Of a stretch of 64,000 nt of DNA, positions 16,798-25,985 are shown piece by piece. Source of the stretch: Scleromatobacter humisilvae (lineage in GTDB: Bacteria > Pseudomonadota > Gammaproteobacteria > Burkholderiales > Burkholderiaceae_C); the NCBI RefSeq assembly GCF_023231945.1, contig NZ_JAJLJH010000001.1:248001-312000 (forward strand). The letters run 5' to 3'. Positions within the stretch are counted from its first letter, which is position 1, and the number at the start of each line of letters is the position of its first letter. The notes beneath the pieces are model-generated. The model made no database searches. It saw only the letters and a program-made list of their open reading frames with translations, and was not told the DNA's origin. The position numbers and the translations under genes are program-made.

Positions 16798-17420
16798 CCG
16801 TCGACGCAGGCCTGGATCGCCGCGCCGATGGTCGCGACGGTCTTGCGCCGCGTCGCGTCGCCCAGCAGCGGCGAGCCGAGGGCGTGCTTCATGGTCGCCA
16901 GCCCGATCAGGTAGGACGCGATCAGCGCGGCGCGCAACTCGGCGTCGCGCCCGCGCAGCAGCCGGGACAGCGGCAGCACGAAGTCGGCGTGGAAGCGGGC
17001 CGAGACGCGCTCCTGCGTGGCCGGGCTGCCGGACGCGCGCAGCAGGATGCCCAGCGCGTCGAACCTGGCCTCGCGGCGCTCCTGGCTGCCCTCGATGACG
17101 AGCGTGGCGATGACTTCGCCGAACGTGCTCATGTCCATGCCGTCGAAGTGGTCCTTGATCGCGAACGCGTCCACGATCGCCTCGTCGAACAGCTTCTCCT
17201 TGCCGCCGAAGTAGCGGTTGACGAGCGCGGCGTCGACGCCGGCGTCGGCGGCGATGTCGCGCGTGCCGACGTTCTCGTAGGCGTCCTGCGCGAAGCGGAC
17301 GCGCGCCGCCGCCAGGATGCGCGCGCGGGTGTCGCCGGCGTTGCGGGCGGGCTTGGGCAGCGCGCTCATCGCGGCGGGCAGGTCGGCAACGGTTCGCAGC
17401 ATCTTCTGGCGGGAGGGCAT
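16794..17420 (-). CDS. TetR-family transcriptional regulator
   Basis: A repressor of about 208 aa. The N-terminal helix-turn-helix is clear: DTRARILAAARVRFAQDAYENVGTRDIAADAGVDAALVNRYFGGKEKLFDEAI. The C-terminal ligand domain resembles the TetR_C_17/AcrR-like group (FHADFVLPLSRLLRG, AALIASYLIGLATMKHAL). The start is uncertain: ATG at 17420 is used, but ATG 17404 or 17369 would also preserve the domain. It is divergent from an MFS drug-pump gene and so probably represses that gene, with a TGTCA-N8-TGACA palindrome between them. Confidence 0.9.
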   Translation of the reverse strand: MPSRQKMLRTVADLPAAMSALPKPARNAGDTRARILAAARVRFAQDAYENVGTRDIAADAGVDAALVNRYFGGKEKLFDEAIVDAFAIKDHFDGMDMSTFGEVIATLVIEGSQERREARFDALGILLRASGSPATQERVSARFHADFVLPLSRLLRGRDAELRAALIASYLIGLATMKHALGSPLLGDATRRKTVATIGAAIQACVDG

Positions 17421-17453
17421 TCGAGGCACGGGGTGGGGGCGATTCCGGCATTT

Positions 17454-17471
17454 TGTCAGCAGCCGATGACA
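17454..17471. promoter_or_regulatory. Candidate TetR operator
   Basis: TGTCA (17454-17458) and TGACA (17467-17471) form a perfect inverted repeat with an 8-bp spacer in the 116-bp divergent gap between the tetR-type gene and the MFS gene. Size, symmetry and place fit a TetR-family operator. The sequence alone does not prove binding. Confidence 0.45.
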
Positions 17472-17536
17472 TCTACAAGGCCGACGCTTCGTCAGCGGGC
17501 GAAGCACCGCGGTCGTCGCGTCGCTACGATGACGCC

Positions 17537-18937
17537 ATGAGTTCCGACACCAGGTTCCTCGCCGCCGCGGCCGATCGCCCCGCCCCGTCCTTCGCGCTGG
17601 TCGTGCTCGCCACCTCGATGGCCTTCGTCGTCGGCCAGCTCGACGTCACGATCGTCAACGTCGCGCTGCCGGCGATGGGGCGCGAACTGGGTGCGGGCGT
17701 CGACGGGCTGCAATGGGTCGTCGACGCCTACGCCGTGGCGTTCGCCGCGTTCATGCTGTCGGCCGGCGCGCTGGGCGACCGCTTCGGCGCGCGGCGCGCG
17801 TTCCAGTGGGGCATGGGCCTGTTTGGCCTGGCCTCGATCGCCTGCGCCGCGGCGCCCGGCATCCTCGCGCTCGACGCCGCGCGCGTGCTGCAGGGACTGG
17901 GCGCGGCCGTGATGCTGCCCAACTCGCTCGCGTTGCTGAACCACGCGCTCGCGCACGAACCCGCGCGGCGCGCGCGCGCGATCGGCTACTGGACGGCCGC
18001 CGGCGCGATCTCGATCGCGCTCGGCCCGGTGCTGGGCGGCCTGCTGGTGGCCGGCGTCGGCTGGCGCGCGATCTTCTGGGTCAACGTGCCCCTGTGCCTG
18101 GTCGGCGGCTGGCTGTCGACGCGCCTGCGCGAGACGCCCACCGCCGGTGCGAAGCCGCCACTCGACATCGCGGGCCAGGTGCTGGCGACGCTCGCGCTCG
18201 GCGCGCTGATCGCCACGCTGATCGAGGCGCGCGCACTGGGCCTGCACGACTCGCGCATCTGGCTCGGCGGCGCCACGACGCTCGTGCTGGGCGTCGCACT
18301 CCTGTTCGTCGAACGGCGCGCCGCGGCGCCGGTGATCGCCACCGACCTGTTCGCGCTGCGCGACTTCCGCAACGCCGTGTTCTTCGGCACGGTGGTCAAC
18401 GGCACCTACTACGGGGCGATCTTCGTGATCGCGCTGTTCCTGCAGACCGCGCGGCACTACACGCCGCTGCAGGCCGGCCTCGCCTTCCTGCCGCTGACGG
18501 CCGGCTTCTTCCTGTCCAACGTGCTCAGCGGCAGCGCCATCACGCGCTTCGGCACGCGCAGGCCGATGATCGTGGGCGCGCTGGTCGACCTGCTCGGCTT
18601 CGGCGTGCTGGCGCTCGCCTCGACGACGCGGAGCCTGCCGCTGATGCTCGCCGGCTTCCTGCTGATCCCGAGCGGCATGGGCCTGGCGGTGCCGGCGATG
18701 ACGACGACGGTGCTGTCGTCGGTCGACAAGAGCCGGTCGTCGCTCGCGGCGGCGATCCTGAACACCGCGCGGCAGTCGGCCGGCGCGATAGGGGTGGCCG
18801 TATTCGGCGCGCTGGCGCACGGGGACGCGGGGCAGATCGGCCTCGGGTTGCGGATCACCTGCGCGGTGGCGATGATCCTGCTCGGCTTCGCGGCGCTGGC
18901 GGCGGCACGGCTGAAGGGCGTGCCGCCGCACGCCTGA
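17537..18937 (+). CDS. MFS transporter, DHA2 (EmrB/QacA-like) family
   Basis: A 466-aa inner-membrane drug:proton antiporter with about 13-14 hydrophobic helices. The DHA2 signature in helix 1 (QLDVTIVNVALPAMGRELG) is present, as are motif A in the 2-3 loop (GALGDRFGARRAFQWG) and motif C in helix 5 (GPVLGGLLV). The ATG at 17537 is used because it lies 16 residues ahead of helix 1. Divergent from the tetR-type gene, which likely controls it. The substrate is unknown. Confidence 0.92.
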   Translation: MSSDTRFLAAAADRPAPSFALVVLATSMAFVVGQLDVTIVNVALPAMGRELGAGVDGLQWVVDAYAVAFAAFMLSAGALGDRFGARRAFQWGMGLFGLASIACAAAPGILALDAARVLQGLGAAVMLPNSLALLNHALAHEPARRARAIGYWTAAGAISIALGPVLGGLLVAGVGWRAIFWVNVPLCLVGGWLSTRLRETPTAGAKPPLDIAGQVLATLALGALIATLIEARALGLHDSRIWLGGATTLVLGVALLFVERRAAAPVIATDLFALRDFRNAVFFGTVVNGTYYGAIFVIALFLQTARHYTPLQAGLAFLPLTAGFFLSNVLSGSAITRFGTRRPMIVGALVDLLGFGVLALASTTRSLPLMLAGFLLIPSGMGLAVPAMTTTVLSSVDKSRSSLAAAILNTARQSAGAIGVAVFGALAHGDAGQIGLGLRITCAVAMILLGFAALAAARLKGVPPHA

Positions 18938-19006
18938 ACGCGCGCCGCGCGCGCCCTGCGGCGGCGGCGTCACGCGGGCGTCACGGTCGCGCCCGACAGT
19001 CGCGGC

Positions 19007-19867
19007 ATGCGACGCATCGTCAAATCCCGCATCCGCGGCTGGACCACCGACTGCCTGGTCCACCTCGCGCTGGCCCACGGCTCGGCGCCGCGCGGGCGCG
19101 CCGCCATCGCGATCCTGCAGGCGCGCGGGACGCCGGAGATGCTCGCGCGCATCGAGGCGCTGGTGCGCAGCAGCAGCGTGCGTCGGCGCGTGCTCGGGCT
19201 GGAGATCGCGGCGCAACTGCGCGCGCCCGGCCACGCGCACGACTACCAGGCCGATCCCTACGCGCTCGAGGCGACGCAGGCGATGTTCGTCGAGGCCTTG
19301 CGCGACGCCGATCCCCGGGTGCTGCGATCGGCCATCAGCGGCCTGGGCCACCAGCCGCTGCCCGCCGCGCTGCCCGCGCTCCTCGCGCACCTGCGCCATC
19401 CCGACCTGCGCGTGCGCTTCGCGCTGGCCTACACGCTGGGCAGCTATCCCGGCCCGCAGGCGACGGCCGCCCTGATGCACCTGGCCATCGACCGCGACGA
19501 CCTCGTGCGCGAATGGGCGACCTTCGGCATCGGCACCCTCAGCGAGGCCGACGACGACGCCATCCGCACGCTGCTGTGGACGAACGCGCACGACCCCTAC
19601 CGCGACGTGCGCGGCGAAGCCGTGGTCGGCCTCGCGCGCCGCAGCGACCCGCGCGTCATCGAGCTGCTGAAGACACGCCTGCTGGACGACGACTGCCGCG
19701 TCTACGAACTCGAGGCCGCCGAGGAGATGCCCAGCGCCGAGCTGCTGGAGCCGCTGCAGCGCCTGCGCGACGACGCCGAGCAGCGCCAGGATCTCGACCC
19801 GTTCTGGCATCGCCACCTGCTCGAGGCGATCGACGCCTGCGCGACGATTGCCGACGCCACCGCCTGA
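19007..19867 (+). CDS. HEAT-repeat protein
   Basis: A 286-aa cytoplasmic alpha-solenoid. Several helical repeats of about 31-37 residues can be seen: FVEALRDADPRVLRSAISGLGH, LLAHLRHPDLRVRFALAYTLG, LAIDRDDLVREWATFGIGTL, LWTNAHDPYRDVRGEAVVGLARRSDPRVIELLKTRL. These match PBS-lyase-type HEAT repeats, which act as protein-binding scaffolds. No enzymatic domain is attached. The ATG at 19007 follows no clear ribosome binding site. The stop abuts the stop of the convergent ABC exporter gene with no gap. Confidence 0.85.
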   Translation: MRRIVKSRIRGWTTDCLVHLALAHGSAPRGRAAIAILQARGTPEMLARIEALVRSSSVRRRVLGLEIAAQLRAPGHAHDYQADPYALEATQAMFVEALRDADPRVLRSAISGLGHQPLPAALPALLAHLRHPDLRVRFALAYTLGSYPGPQATAALMHLAIDRDDLVREWATFGIGTLSEADDDAIRTLLWTNAHDPYRDVRGEAVVGLARRSDPRVIELLKTRLLDDDCRVYELEAAEEMPSAELLEPLQRLRDDAEQRQDLDPFWHRHLLEAIDACATIADATA

Positions 19868-21757
19868 TCACTCGGCCTCGTCTTCCTCGGTCACGAGCAC
19901 GTCGGCGCGCTGCGGCGGCGCGTCCGCGTCGACCTCCTCGCCGAGGAAGCCGCCGCTCTGGTGCGCCCACAGGCGCGCGTAGAGCCCGCCCTTGGCCAGC
20001 AGCGAGCGGTGGTCGCCCTCCTCCACGATGCGGCCCTTGTCGAGGACGACGAGGCGATCCATCGCGGCGATCGTCGACAGCCGGTGCGCGATCGCGATCA
20101 CCGTCTTGCCCTCCATCAGGCTGTAGAGGCTGGCCTGGATCGCGGCCTCGACCTCGGAGTCGAGCGCGCTGGTGGCCTCGTCGAGCAGCAGGATGGGCGC
20201 GTCCTTGAGCATCACGCGCGCGATCGCGATGCGCTGGCGCTGGCCGCCCGACAGCTTGACGCCGCGTTCGCCGACGTGCGCGTCGTAGCCCTTGCGGCCC
20301 TTGGCGTCGGCCAGCGTCGCGATGAACTCGCCGGCCTCGGCGCGGCCCGAGGCGGCGATCATCTCGGCCTCCGTCGCGTCGGGACGGCCGTAGAGGATGT
20401 TGTCGCGCACCGAGCGGTGCAGCAGCGAGGTGTCCTGCGTCACCATGCCGACGTGCGCGCGCAGGCTGTTCTGCGTGACCCGGGACACGTCCTGGCCGTC
20501 GATCAGCAACCGTCCCGACTCGACGTCGTAGAAGCGCAGCAGCAGGTTGACCAGCGTCGACTTGCCCGCGCCCGAGCGGCCCACCAGGCCGATCTTCTCG
20601 CCCGGCTTGATCGTCAGCGAGAAGCGGTCGATCACCTGGCGCTTGCCGCCGTACGCGAAGCCGACGTCCTCGAACTTCACCTCGCCGCGCGGCACCGCCA
20701 GCTCGGTGGCGTCCGGCGCGTCGACGATCGCGTGCGGCCGCGACAGCGTGTTCATGCCGTCGGTGACGGTGCCGATGTTCTCGAACAGCGAGGCCAGCTC
20801 CCACATGATCCAGTGCGAGATGCCGTTCAGGCGCAGCGCCAGCGCGGTCGACGCCGCGACCGCGCCCACGCCCACGCGCCCCTGCGTCCACAGCCACAGC
20901 GTGACGCCCGCCGTGCTCATGATCAGCCCCATGCTCAGCACGTGGTTCACGATCTCGATGCCGGTGATGTAGCGGCCCTGCTGGTAGGCCGTGACGATGA
21001 ACTCCTGCATCGCCTGCTTCGCGTAGCTCGCCTCGCGGCGCGCGTGCGAGAACAGCTTGACCGTCGAGATGTTGGTGTAGGCGTCGGTGATGCGCCCCGT
21101 CATCAGCGAGCGCGCGTCGGCCTGCAGCTGGCCGACCTTTCCGAGCCTCGGCACGAAGTAGCGCAGCGCGCAGCCATACAGCGCCAGCCACGCGAGGAAC
21201 GGGCCGAGCAGCCACAGGTCGAAGCCGCCGACGACGGCGATCATCGTGACGAAGTAGATGACCACGAAGACCAGGATGTCGGTGATCGTCGTGACGACGT
21301 CGCGCACGCCCAGCGCCGTCTGCATCACCTTGGCCGCGACGCGGCCGGCGAACTCGTCCTGGTAGAAGCTCATGCTCTGCGCGAGCATCATGCGGTGGAA
21401 GTTCCAGCGCAGGCGCATCGGGAAGTTGCCGAACAGCGTCTGGTACTTCAGCGAGGCCTGCACGGCCACCAGGAGCGGGCTCAGCGTGAGCAGCGCCGCC
21501 AGCAGCAGCAGCTTGCCGCGTTCCTGCGACCACAGCTGCGCGGGCTGCACGTGGCTCAGCCAGTCGACCACGTGGCCCATCACGGCGAACAGCAGCGCCT
21601 CGAACGCGCCGATGGTGGCCGTCAGCAGCGTCATGCCCAGCACGAAGCGGCGCACGCCGGCCGAGCAGGCCCAGATGAACGGGAAGACGCCATTGGGCGG
21701 CGGCGGCGGCTCGCCGTCCGGCCAGGGGTCGACGAGTCTTTCGAAGTAACCGAACAA
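19868..21757 (-). CDS. ABC exporter with fused permease and ATPase domains
   Basis: A half-size exporter of 629 aa. Six membrane helices span residues 20-320, followed by the nucleotide-binding domain: Walker A GLVGRSGAGKSTLVNLLLRF (around 400), Q-loop GMVTQDTSLLHRSVRDNILYGR, signature [18 protein letters not shown], Walker B ILLLDEATSALDS and the H-loop IAIAHRLSTI. The TTG at 21757 is preferred because AGGAG lies 6 bp upstream and the protein then starts FGYFERLVDPWPDG, matching the usual length; no ATG fits between there and the membrane domain. The substrate is unknown; the lipid A/multidrug group is the nearest type. Confidence 0.92.
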   Translation of the reverse strand: MFGYFERLVDPWPDGEPPPPPNGVFPFIWACSAGVRRFVLGMTLLTATIGAFEALLFAVMGHVVDWLSHVQPAQLWSQERGKLLLLAALLTLSPLLVAVQASLKYQTLFGNFPMRLRWNFHRMMLAQSMSFYQDEFAGRVAAKVMQTALGVRDVVTTITDILVFVVIYFVTMIAVVGGFDLWLLGPFLAWLALYGCALRYFVPRLGKVGQLQADARSLMTGRITDAYTNISTVKLFSHARREASYAKQAMQEFIVTAYQQGRYITGIEIVNHVLSMGLIMSTAGVTLWLWTQGRVGVGAVAASTALALRLNGISHWIMWELASLFENIGTVTDGMNTLSRPHAIVDAPDATELAVPRGEVKFEDVGFAYGGKRQVIDRFSLTIKPGEKIGLVGRSGAGKSTLVNLLLRFYDVESGRLLIDGQDVSRVTQNSLRAHVGMVTQDTSLLHRSVRDNILYGRPDATEAEMIAASGRAEAGEFIATLADAKGRKGYDAHVGERGVKLSGGQRQRIAIARVMLKDAPILLLDEATSALDSEVEAAIQASLYSLMEGKTVIAIAHRLSTIAAMDRLVVLDKGRIVEEGDHRSLLAKGGLYARLWAHQSGGFLGEEVDADAPPQRADVLVTEEDEAE

Positions 21758-22008
21758 GCGAGGCTCCTGAGGCTGGCGCCGGGCTGGAATGCGGCGCGCA
21801 ACCCGCAAGGCTACGCGAAATCGCGCCGCCGCGTGACGCATTGGGCACCTGCCCCGGCGCGCAGGCGGATAACCGGCGCCTGCAGCCACGATCATGGGAC
21901 GGTCTCCATCGACGACGTGCCCGGAACGAGGCGCGCGCAAAATGGGGTCGTCCGCCAGAAACCGCCTGCCGAACGAGGGTTCGAGCCCGCGAGCCAGCCC
22001 GAAAGGCC

Positions 22009-23121
22009 ATGGTGCAGAACAGCGACGTCGTCTACAGCGCCACCCAGCACATCGACCGGCTCATGCGCCGCGTCGTGCTGCTGATGTTCGGCGCGGGCGT
22101 GCTGGCGGTGCTGGCGATCTGGCACATGGAGGCCGCGGACGGCACGATCGACGCGATCGACCGCGTCGGCTATCCGGCGATGGTGATCGTCTTCAGCGTC
22201 AGCCTCGTGGCGCTCTGGCGCGTTCCACGCGTGCTCGCCACCGTGCGATGGCTGGGCTTCCTGACCATCACGCTGCTGCTGATGCTGGACCTGTGGAACC
22301 AGACCCACATGCCCGGCCCGCTGCTGGACAACTACAACTCGCTGACGCTGTGGAACTGGCTGCCGCTGTGCTACGCGATGGCGTTCTTCATGCTCGCACC
22401 GCGCCACGCCTTCCTGGCCGCGGCCGCCATGCTCGCCTTCTTCGCGGCGTGCACGCTGCTGCGCACCACGGCCCACACGCCCTACGCGGCGCAGGACCGC
22501 TCGCTGATGCTCAACACGCTGATCTCGCACGCGGTGCTTGTCGTCTGCCTGACCGGCATGGTGTGGCTCAAGCACGTCGTCACCGTGCAGGGCGAGCAGG
22601 CGACGCGGCTGAACCTGCTGGCCGCCACCGACCCGCTCACCGGCCTGGCCAATCGCCGCCTCACGCTGCAGCTGCTGGACCAGCTCGCGCGCGACGGCCG
22701 GCTCGACCTCGCCCCGGTGGTGATGCTGTGCGACCTCGACCACTTCAAGCACATCAACGACGGCTGGGGCCACGCGATGGGCGACCAGGTGCTGGTGGCC
22801 GTCGCGAACGCGCTGCGCGCGAGCACGCGCGACGCCGACACCGTCGCCCGCTGGGGCGGCGAGGAGTTCCTGATCGTGCTGCCCGTCTCGCGCGACGTCG
22901 ACGCCTCCGCCCTCGCGGAACGCCTGCGCGCGCGCGTGGAGGCGCTGCAGGTGGCCGACCGCCACCAGTGCCCGGTGCCGGTGACGCTGAGCATCGGCAT
23001 CGCGCCGCTGGCGGCCGGCGAGTCGGGATCGAGCTGGCTCAAGCGCGCCGACGAGGCGCTCTACCGGGCCAAGAACGACGGCCGCAACTGCTGTCGCGTC
23101 GCGGAACCGCCGGAGGCCTGA
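22009..23121 (+). CDS. Membrane diguanylate cyclase (GGDEF domain)
   Basis: A 370-aa protein that would make cyclic di-GMP from two GTP. Residues 20-195 contain about six membrane helices without a recognised sensor domain. The GGDEF domain starts at ATDPLTGLANRR; the active site is ARWGGEEFLIVLP, and the preceding RDAD gives an intact RxxD inhibitory site, so both catalysis and product feedback are expected. The C-terminal YRAKNDGRN is also typical. The ATG at 22009 has AAAGG upstream. A PilZ protein gene 1 kb away could be a receiver of the signal. Confidence 0.93.
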   Translation: MVQNSDVVYSATQHIDRLMRRVVLLMFGAGVLAVLAIWHMEAADGTIDAIDRVGYPAMVIVFSVSLVALWRVPRVLATVRWLGFLTITLLLMLDLWNQTHMPGPLLDNYNSLTLWNWLPLCYAMAFFMLAPRHAFLAAAAMLAFFAACTLLRTTAHTPYAAQDRSLMLNTLISHAVLVVCLTGMVWLKHVVTVQGEQATRLNLLAATDPLTGLANRRLTLQLLDQLARDGRLDLAPVVMLCDLDHFKHINDGWGHAMGDQVLVAVANALRASTRDADTVARWGGEEFLIVLPVSRDVDASALAERLRARVEALQVADRHQCPVPVTLSIGIAPLAAGESGSSWLKRADEALYRAKNDGRNCCRVAEPPEA

Positions 23122-23127
23122 CCACGC

Positions 23128-24045
23128 TCACTGCGACCCGGCCTTGAACGTGTCGCACTGCTCGATCTGCCCGGTCTCGTAGCCCTGCTTGAACCAGTGC
23201 ACGCGCTGCGCGCTGGTGCCGTGCGTGAAGGTGTCGGGCTGGACGGTGCCGCTTGCCTTGCGCTGCAGCGTGTCGTCGCCGATCTGCGAGGCGGCGTTCA
23301 GCGCCTGGTCGATGTCGCCGGCCTCGATGATGTTCTTGGTGGCCTGCGCCCGGTTGGCCCAGATGCCGGCGAAGCAGTCGGCCTGCAGCTCGAGACGCAC
23401 CGACAGCGCGTTGGAACGTACCTCGCTCGAGCCGCGGCGCGCCGCGTCCACCTTCGCCGAGATGCCCATCAGCTTCTGCACGTGGTGGCCGACCTCGTGC
23501 GCGATCACGTAGGCCTGCGCGAAGTCGCCCGGCGCGCCGAGCTTGGTGCGCAGCAGGTCGTAGAAGCTCAGGTCGATGTAGACTTTCTCGTCGCCGGGGC
23601 AGTAGAAGGGCCCGGTCGCCGATTCGCCGCGGCCGCAGGCGGTGGGCGTCGAGTCCCGGAACAGCACCAGCTTCGGATCGCGATACGTGCCGCCGCGCTG
23701 CTGGAAGACCTGCGTCCACACGTCCTCGGTGTCGGCGAGCACGATGGACACGAAGCGCTTCATCGGGTCTTCCTGCCCGTGCGCCACGGGCGCCCCGGGT
23801 TGGCCCGTCTGCGCAGGCACGGGCGCCGGCGCGCTGTGCTGGACAGGGGCGCCGCCGCCGCTGATCACGCCGAGGATCGTGAGCGGATTGATGCCGAAGA
23901 TCCAGCCGCCGATCAGTGCGATGACGATCGTGCCGATGCCGATGTGGCCCATGCCGATGCCGCCGAAGCCGGAACCGCCGCCTCCGCCGCCCTGGTCGCG
24001 CAAGTCCTCGACATTGTCGCTCTCGCGCTGGCCGTCCAGTTTCAT
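23128..24045 (-). CDS. ypfJ: Neutral zinc metallopeptidase, YpfJ family
   Basis: A 305-aa membrane-anchored protein of the putative neutral zinc metallopeptidase family. The N-terminus is a cytoplasmic Gly-rich stretch (DLRDQGGGGGGSGFGG), followed by one membrane helix (IGTIVIALIGGWIFG) and a periplasmic domain with the zinc motif HEVGHHVQKLMG and the downstream ELQADCFAGIWAN that supplies the third ligand. The family is widespread, but its substrates are unknown. It is convergent with the diguanylate cyclase gene (6-bp gap). Confidence 0.92.
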   Translation of the reverse strand: MKLDGQRESDNVEDLRDQGGGGGGSGFGGIGMGHIGIGTIVIALIGGWIFGINPLTILGVISGGGAPVQHSAPAPVPAQTGQPGAPVAHGQEDPMKRFVSIVLADTEDVWTQVFQQRGGTYRDPKLVLFRDSTPTACGRGESATGPFYCPGDEKVYIDLSFYDLLRTKLGAPGDFAQAYVIAHEVGHHVQKLMGISAKVDAARRGSSEVRSNALSVRLELQADCFAGIWANRAQATKNIIEAGDIDQALNAASQIGDDTLQRKASGTVQPDTFTHGTSAQRVHWFKQGYETGQIEQCDTFKAGSQ

Positions 24046-24115
24046 GGTTTGCTCCTTGGGCGTTGGTTGCGACGCCAGGGGGCAATTGTCGGGCCGACTC
24101 GGCAGCGCGGCGAAA

Positions 24116-24544
24116 CTATTGCAGGCCGCCGCTCGCGCCCGGGAACTTGTGCGCGAACTTGGCGATCCACTCGCCGGCCGCTTCCTCGGAGCTCAGCTCG
24201 CGGCCCTCGGCGCGCGCGATCGAGCGCCGGTAGTCCTCGATGTAGCAGACCTGCGCGACCATGCGGGCGCGGAAGACGTCCTCGGCATCGAGGAAGCTGA
24301 CGCCCACCTCGTGGCCGCTGCCGTCCCGGCACGGGCGGCACCACGCGACGCGGGCGCGCGCCTCGAACGCCGGCTCGACGTAGGCGATGCGCACCTCGAT
24401 GAGCGAGCCCGGCTCGACCGGCACGTCCGAATGCACCGCCAGGCCGCCGAGGCTGATGTCCTGGGTCTGGAAGGCGGCGCTGCCGCGCTGCGCCGTCCTG
24501 ATCTCGATCGGGACGTCGAGCGGATGCCGGATGAACTGCCTCAT
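24116..24544 (-). CDS. PilZ-domain cyclic di-GMP-binding protein
   Basis: A 142-aa cytoplasmic protein with a PilZ domain at residues 1-100. The two binding motifs are present: RQFIR (RxxxR) at the N-terminus and DISLGG (D/NxSxxG) near residue 35. The tail after residue 105 is helical and charged (RRSIARAEGRELSSEEAAGEW) and may contact a partner. The signal could come from the GGDEF protein encoded 1 kb away. The target process (motility, polysaccharide) cannot be inferred. Confidence 0.9.
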   Translation of the reverse strand: MRQFIRHPLDVPIEIRTAQRGSAAFQTQDISLGGLAVHSDVPVEPGSLIEVRIAYVEPAFEARARVAWCRPCRDGSGHEVGVSFLDAEDVFRARMVAQVCYIEDYRRSIARAEGRELSSEEAAGEWIAKFAHKFPGASGGLQ

Positions 24545-24716
24545 GCCTGAAACTTCCTGGTGTTCGGCTGCTGTCGCTGAGAGGGCAGGCAGACGATTTG
24601 TACGACTCGGAGCGAAGCCCCGCACCACCAATGGTTGTACAGATGTTCGACGGCCAACGGGCGGATTCGAACGTGGGATTCCCTCCAGATCCGCGCTTTG
24701 CCCGGCGGTGGCCATG

Positions 24717-24741
24717 AAAAAGAGGCCCCGCGGGGCCTCTC
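24717..24741 (-). terminator. Intrinsic terminator downstream of the DUF1993 gene
   Basis: A perfect 20-bp palindrome AGAGGCCCCGCGGGGCCTCT (24721-24740) is preceded on the plus strand by AAAA, hence followed by TTTT on the minus strand. It lies 25 bp past the stop of the minus-strand DUF1993 gene and fits a Rho-independent terminator. Confidence 0.8.
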
Positions 24742-24765
24742 GATCACGCAAGCGGGGCGAAGCGT

Positions 24766-25287
24766 TCACTTGCCTTGCGAGGCGCCGCCGCTGAGGTAGT
24801 CCTTCTTGCCGATCTCGACGCCGCCGTGGCGCAGCAGCGCGTAGGCCGTCGTGATGTGGAAGTAGACGTTCGGGTTGGCCCACTGCGTCAGGTAGACGTC
24901 GCCCTTGAACTCCATCTTGCGGTCGCGCAGCTGCAGCACGATGTCGCGCCCGGCGGCGCCTTCGAACTGGGCTTCGGTGAGGGTGTCGAGGAAGGCGATG
25001 GTCTTGTCGAGGCGGGCCTGCAGCTCGGGGAAGCTCTTCTCGTTGTCCTCGAACTTCGGGATCTCGACGCCGGCCAGGCGGGCGGCGGCACCCTTGGCGT
25101 TGTCCGTGGCGATCTGCACCTGCGACGTGAACGGCAGCATGTCGGGATACAGGCGCGACGCGAGGAAGGCGGCCGGATCGATCTTCTTCGCTTCGCAGTG
25201 CGCTTCGGCCTTGGCGATGACGGCCGAGAGGTTCTTCAGCATCGAGCGGTACGAGGTCACCGTGGCGGTATACATGGACAGGGACAT
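24766..25287 (-). CDS. DUF1993 family protein
   Basis: A 173-aa cytoplasmic protein of the DUF1993 family, a four-helix group related in fold to DinB-like proteins. Visible features are the N-terminal YTATVTSYRSMLKNLSAVI, the central ASRLYPDMLPFTSQVQIATDNAKGAAARLAGVE, and the C-terminal PNVYFHITTAYALLRHGGVEIGKKDYL. The molecular role is unknown. The ATG at 25287 has GGAG 8 bp upstream and begins MSLSMYTATV; an upstream ATG at 25329 is less likely. A strong terminator follows. Confidence 0.88.
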   Translation of the reverse strand: MSLSMYTATVTSYRSMLKNLSAVIAKAEAHCEAKKIDPAAFLASRLYPDMLPFTSQVQIATDNAKGAAARLAGVEIPKFEDNEKSFPELQARLDKTIAFLDTLTEAQFEGAAGRDIVLQLRDRKMEFKGDVYLTQWANPNVYFHITTAYALLRHGGVEIGKKDYLSGGASQGK

Positions 25288-25463
25288 GACGGGTCTCCGG
25301 ATTTCGGGTTTGACGGGAAAGGCCGTCATTGGAGCGCAGCGGGGCCGTTCTTGCTCGCCGCCGCCGGATAGCCCTTTTCGGCTGCGGCGCCGGTGGGCCG
25401 CTGCCGCGCGGCGGGCAATGAGCGCCGCAGGCAGACGCCGCCGACATCGCTAAGATCCCGCAC

Positions 25464-25985
25464 ATGGCCTCGTCCACGCGAAGAATGACCGTCCTGCTGA
25501 TCGGCTTGCAGCTGATCGCATCCGTCGCACAGGCACAAGCCGCCTCGGCGCCTGCCGAACGCAAGAACTGGTTCGACGACCCGTTCATCCAGGCGACCCA
25601 CGGACTCCCCGGCTGCCCGATCCCCGATCCCCCGCTGCTGACCGAGCCCGAGATGCAGCACGAGACCCACTGGCGCGCCGAACGCGGCACGAGTTGCTAC
25701 CGGTCGGGGCGCTGCCGCCTGCCCAACGCCTATCTCTACGACAAGGAGATCGCCCCGCGCGTCGTCAAGGCGATCGATGCCGCAGGCGGCTACGAGAACA
25801 CCACGATCTGGGTCGAAGGCCAGCGCCGCTGGGTGTGGCTCAAGGGCTGCGTGTCGACGCAGGAGCAGGCCGCGGAACTCGAGCGCATGGTGCGCCTGAT
25901 CGACGATGTCGAGGCCGTCATCCCGCAGCTGATCGTCGGCACGACGATGCCGCCGGGCCGGCCGGTCTATCGGCTGCCGCCCTGA
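25464..25985 (+). CDS. Exported BON-like protein
   Basis: A 173-aa exported protein with a Sec signal at residues 8-27 (MTVLLIGLQLIASVAQAQA). The mature part has Cys-containing segments (GLPGCPIPDPP, TSCYRSGRCRLPNAYLYDKEI) and a C-terminal domain of the pattern VVKAIDAAGGYENTTIWVEGQRRWVWLKGCVSTQEQAAELERMVRLIDDVEAV, which resembles a BON domain (periplasmic lipid- or surface-associated). The last 19 bp overlap the convergent GH16 gene. The role is unknown. Confidence 0.75.
   Translation: MASSTRRMTVLLIGLQLIASVAQAQAASAPAERKNWFDDPFIQATHGLPGCPIPDPPLLTEPEMQHETHWRAERGTSCYRSGRCRLPNAYLYDKEIAPRVVKAIDAAGGYENTTIWVEGQRRWVWLKGCVSTQEQAAELERMVRLIDDVEAVIPQLIVGTTMPPGRPVYRLPP

Noticed and set aside
24590-24716. 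A tRNA-like segment (TTCGAATCC on the minus strand) between the PilZ and DUF1993 genes
   Set aside because: No acceptor stem or anticodon arm can be folded around it; only the T-loop-like string is present.
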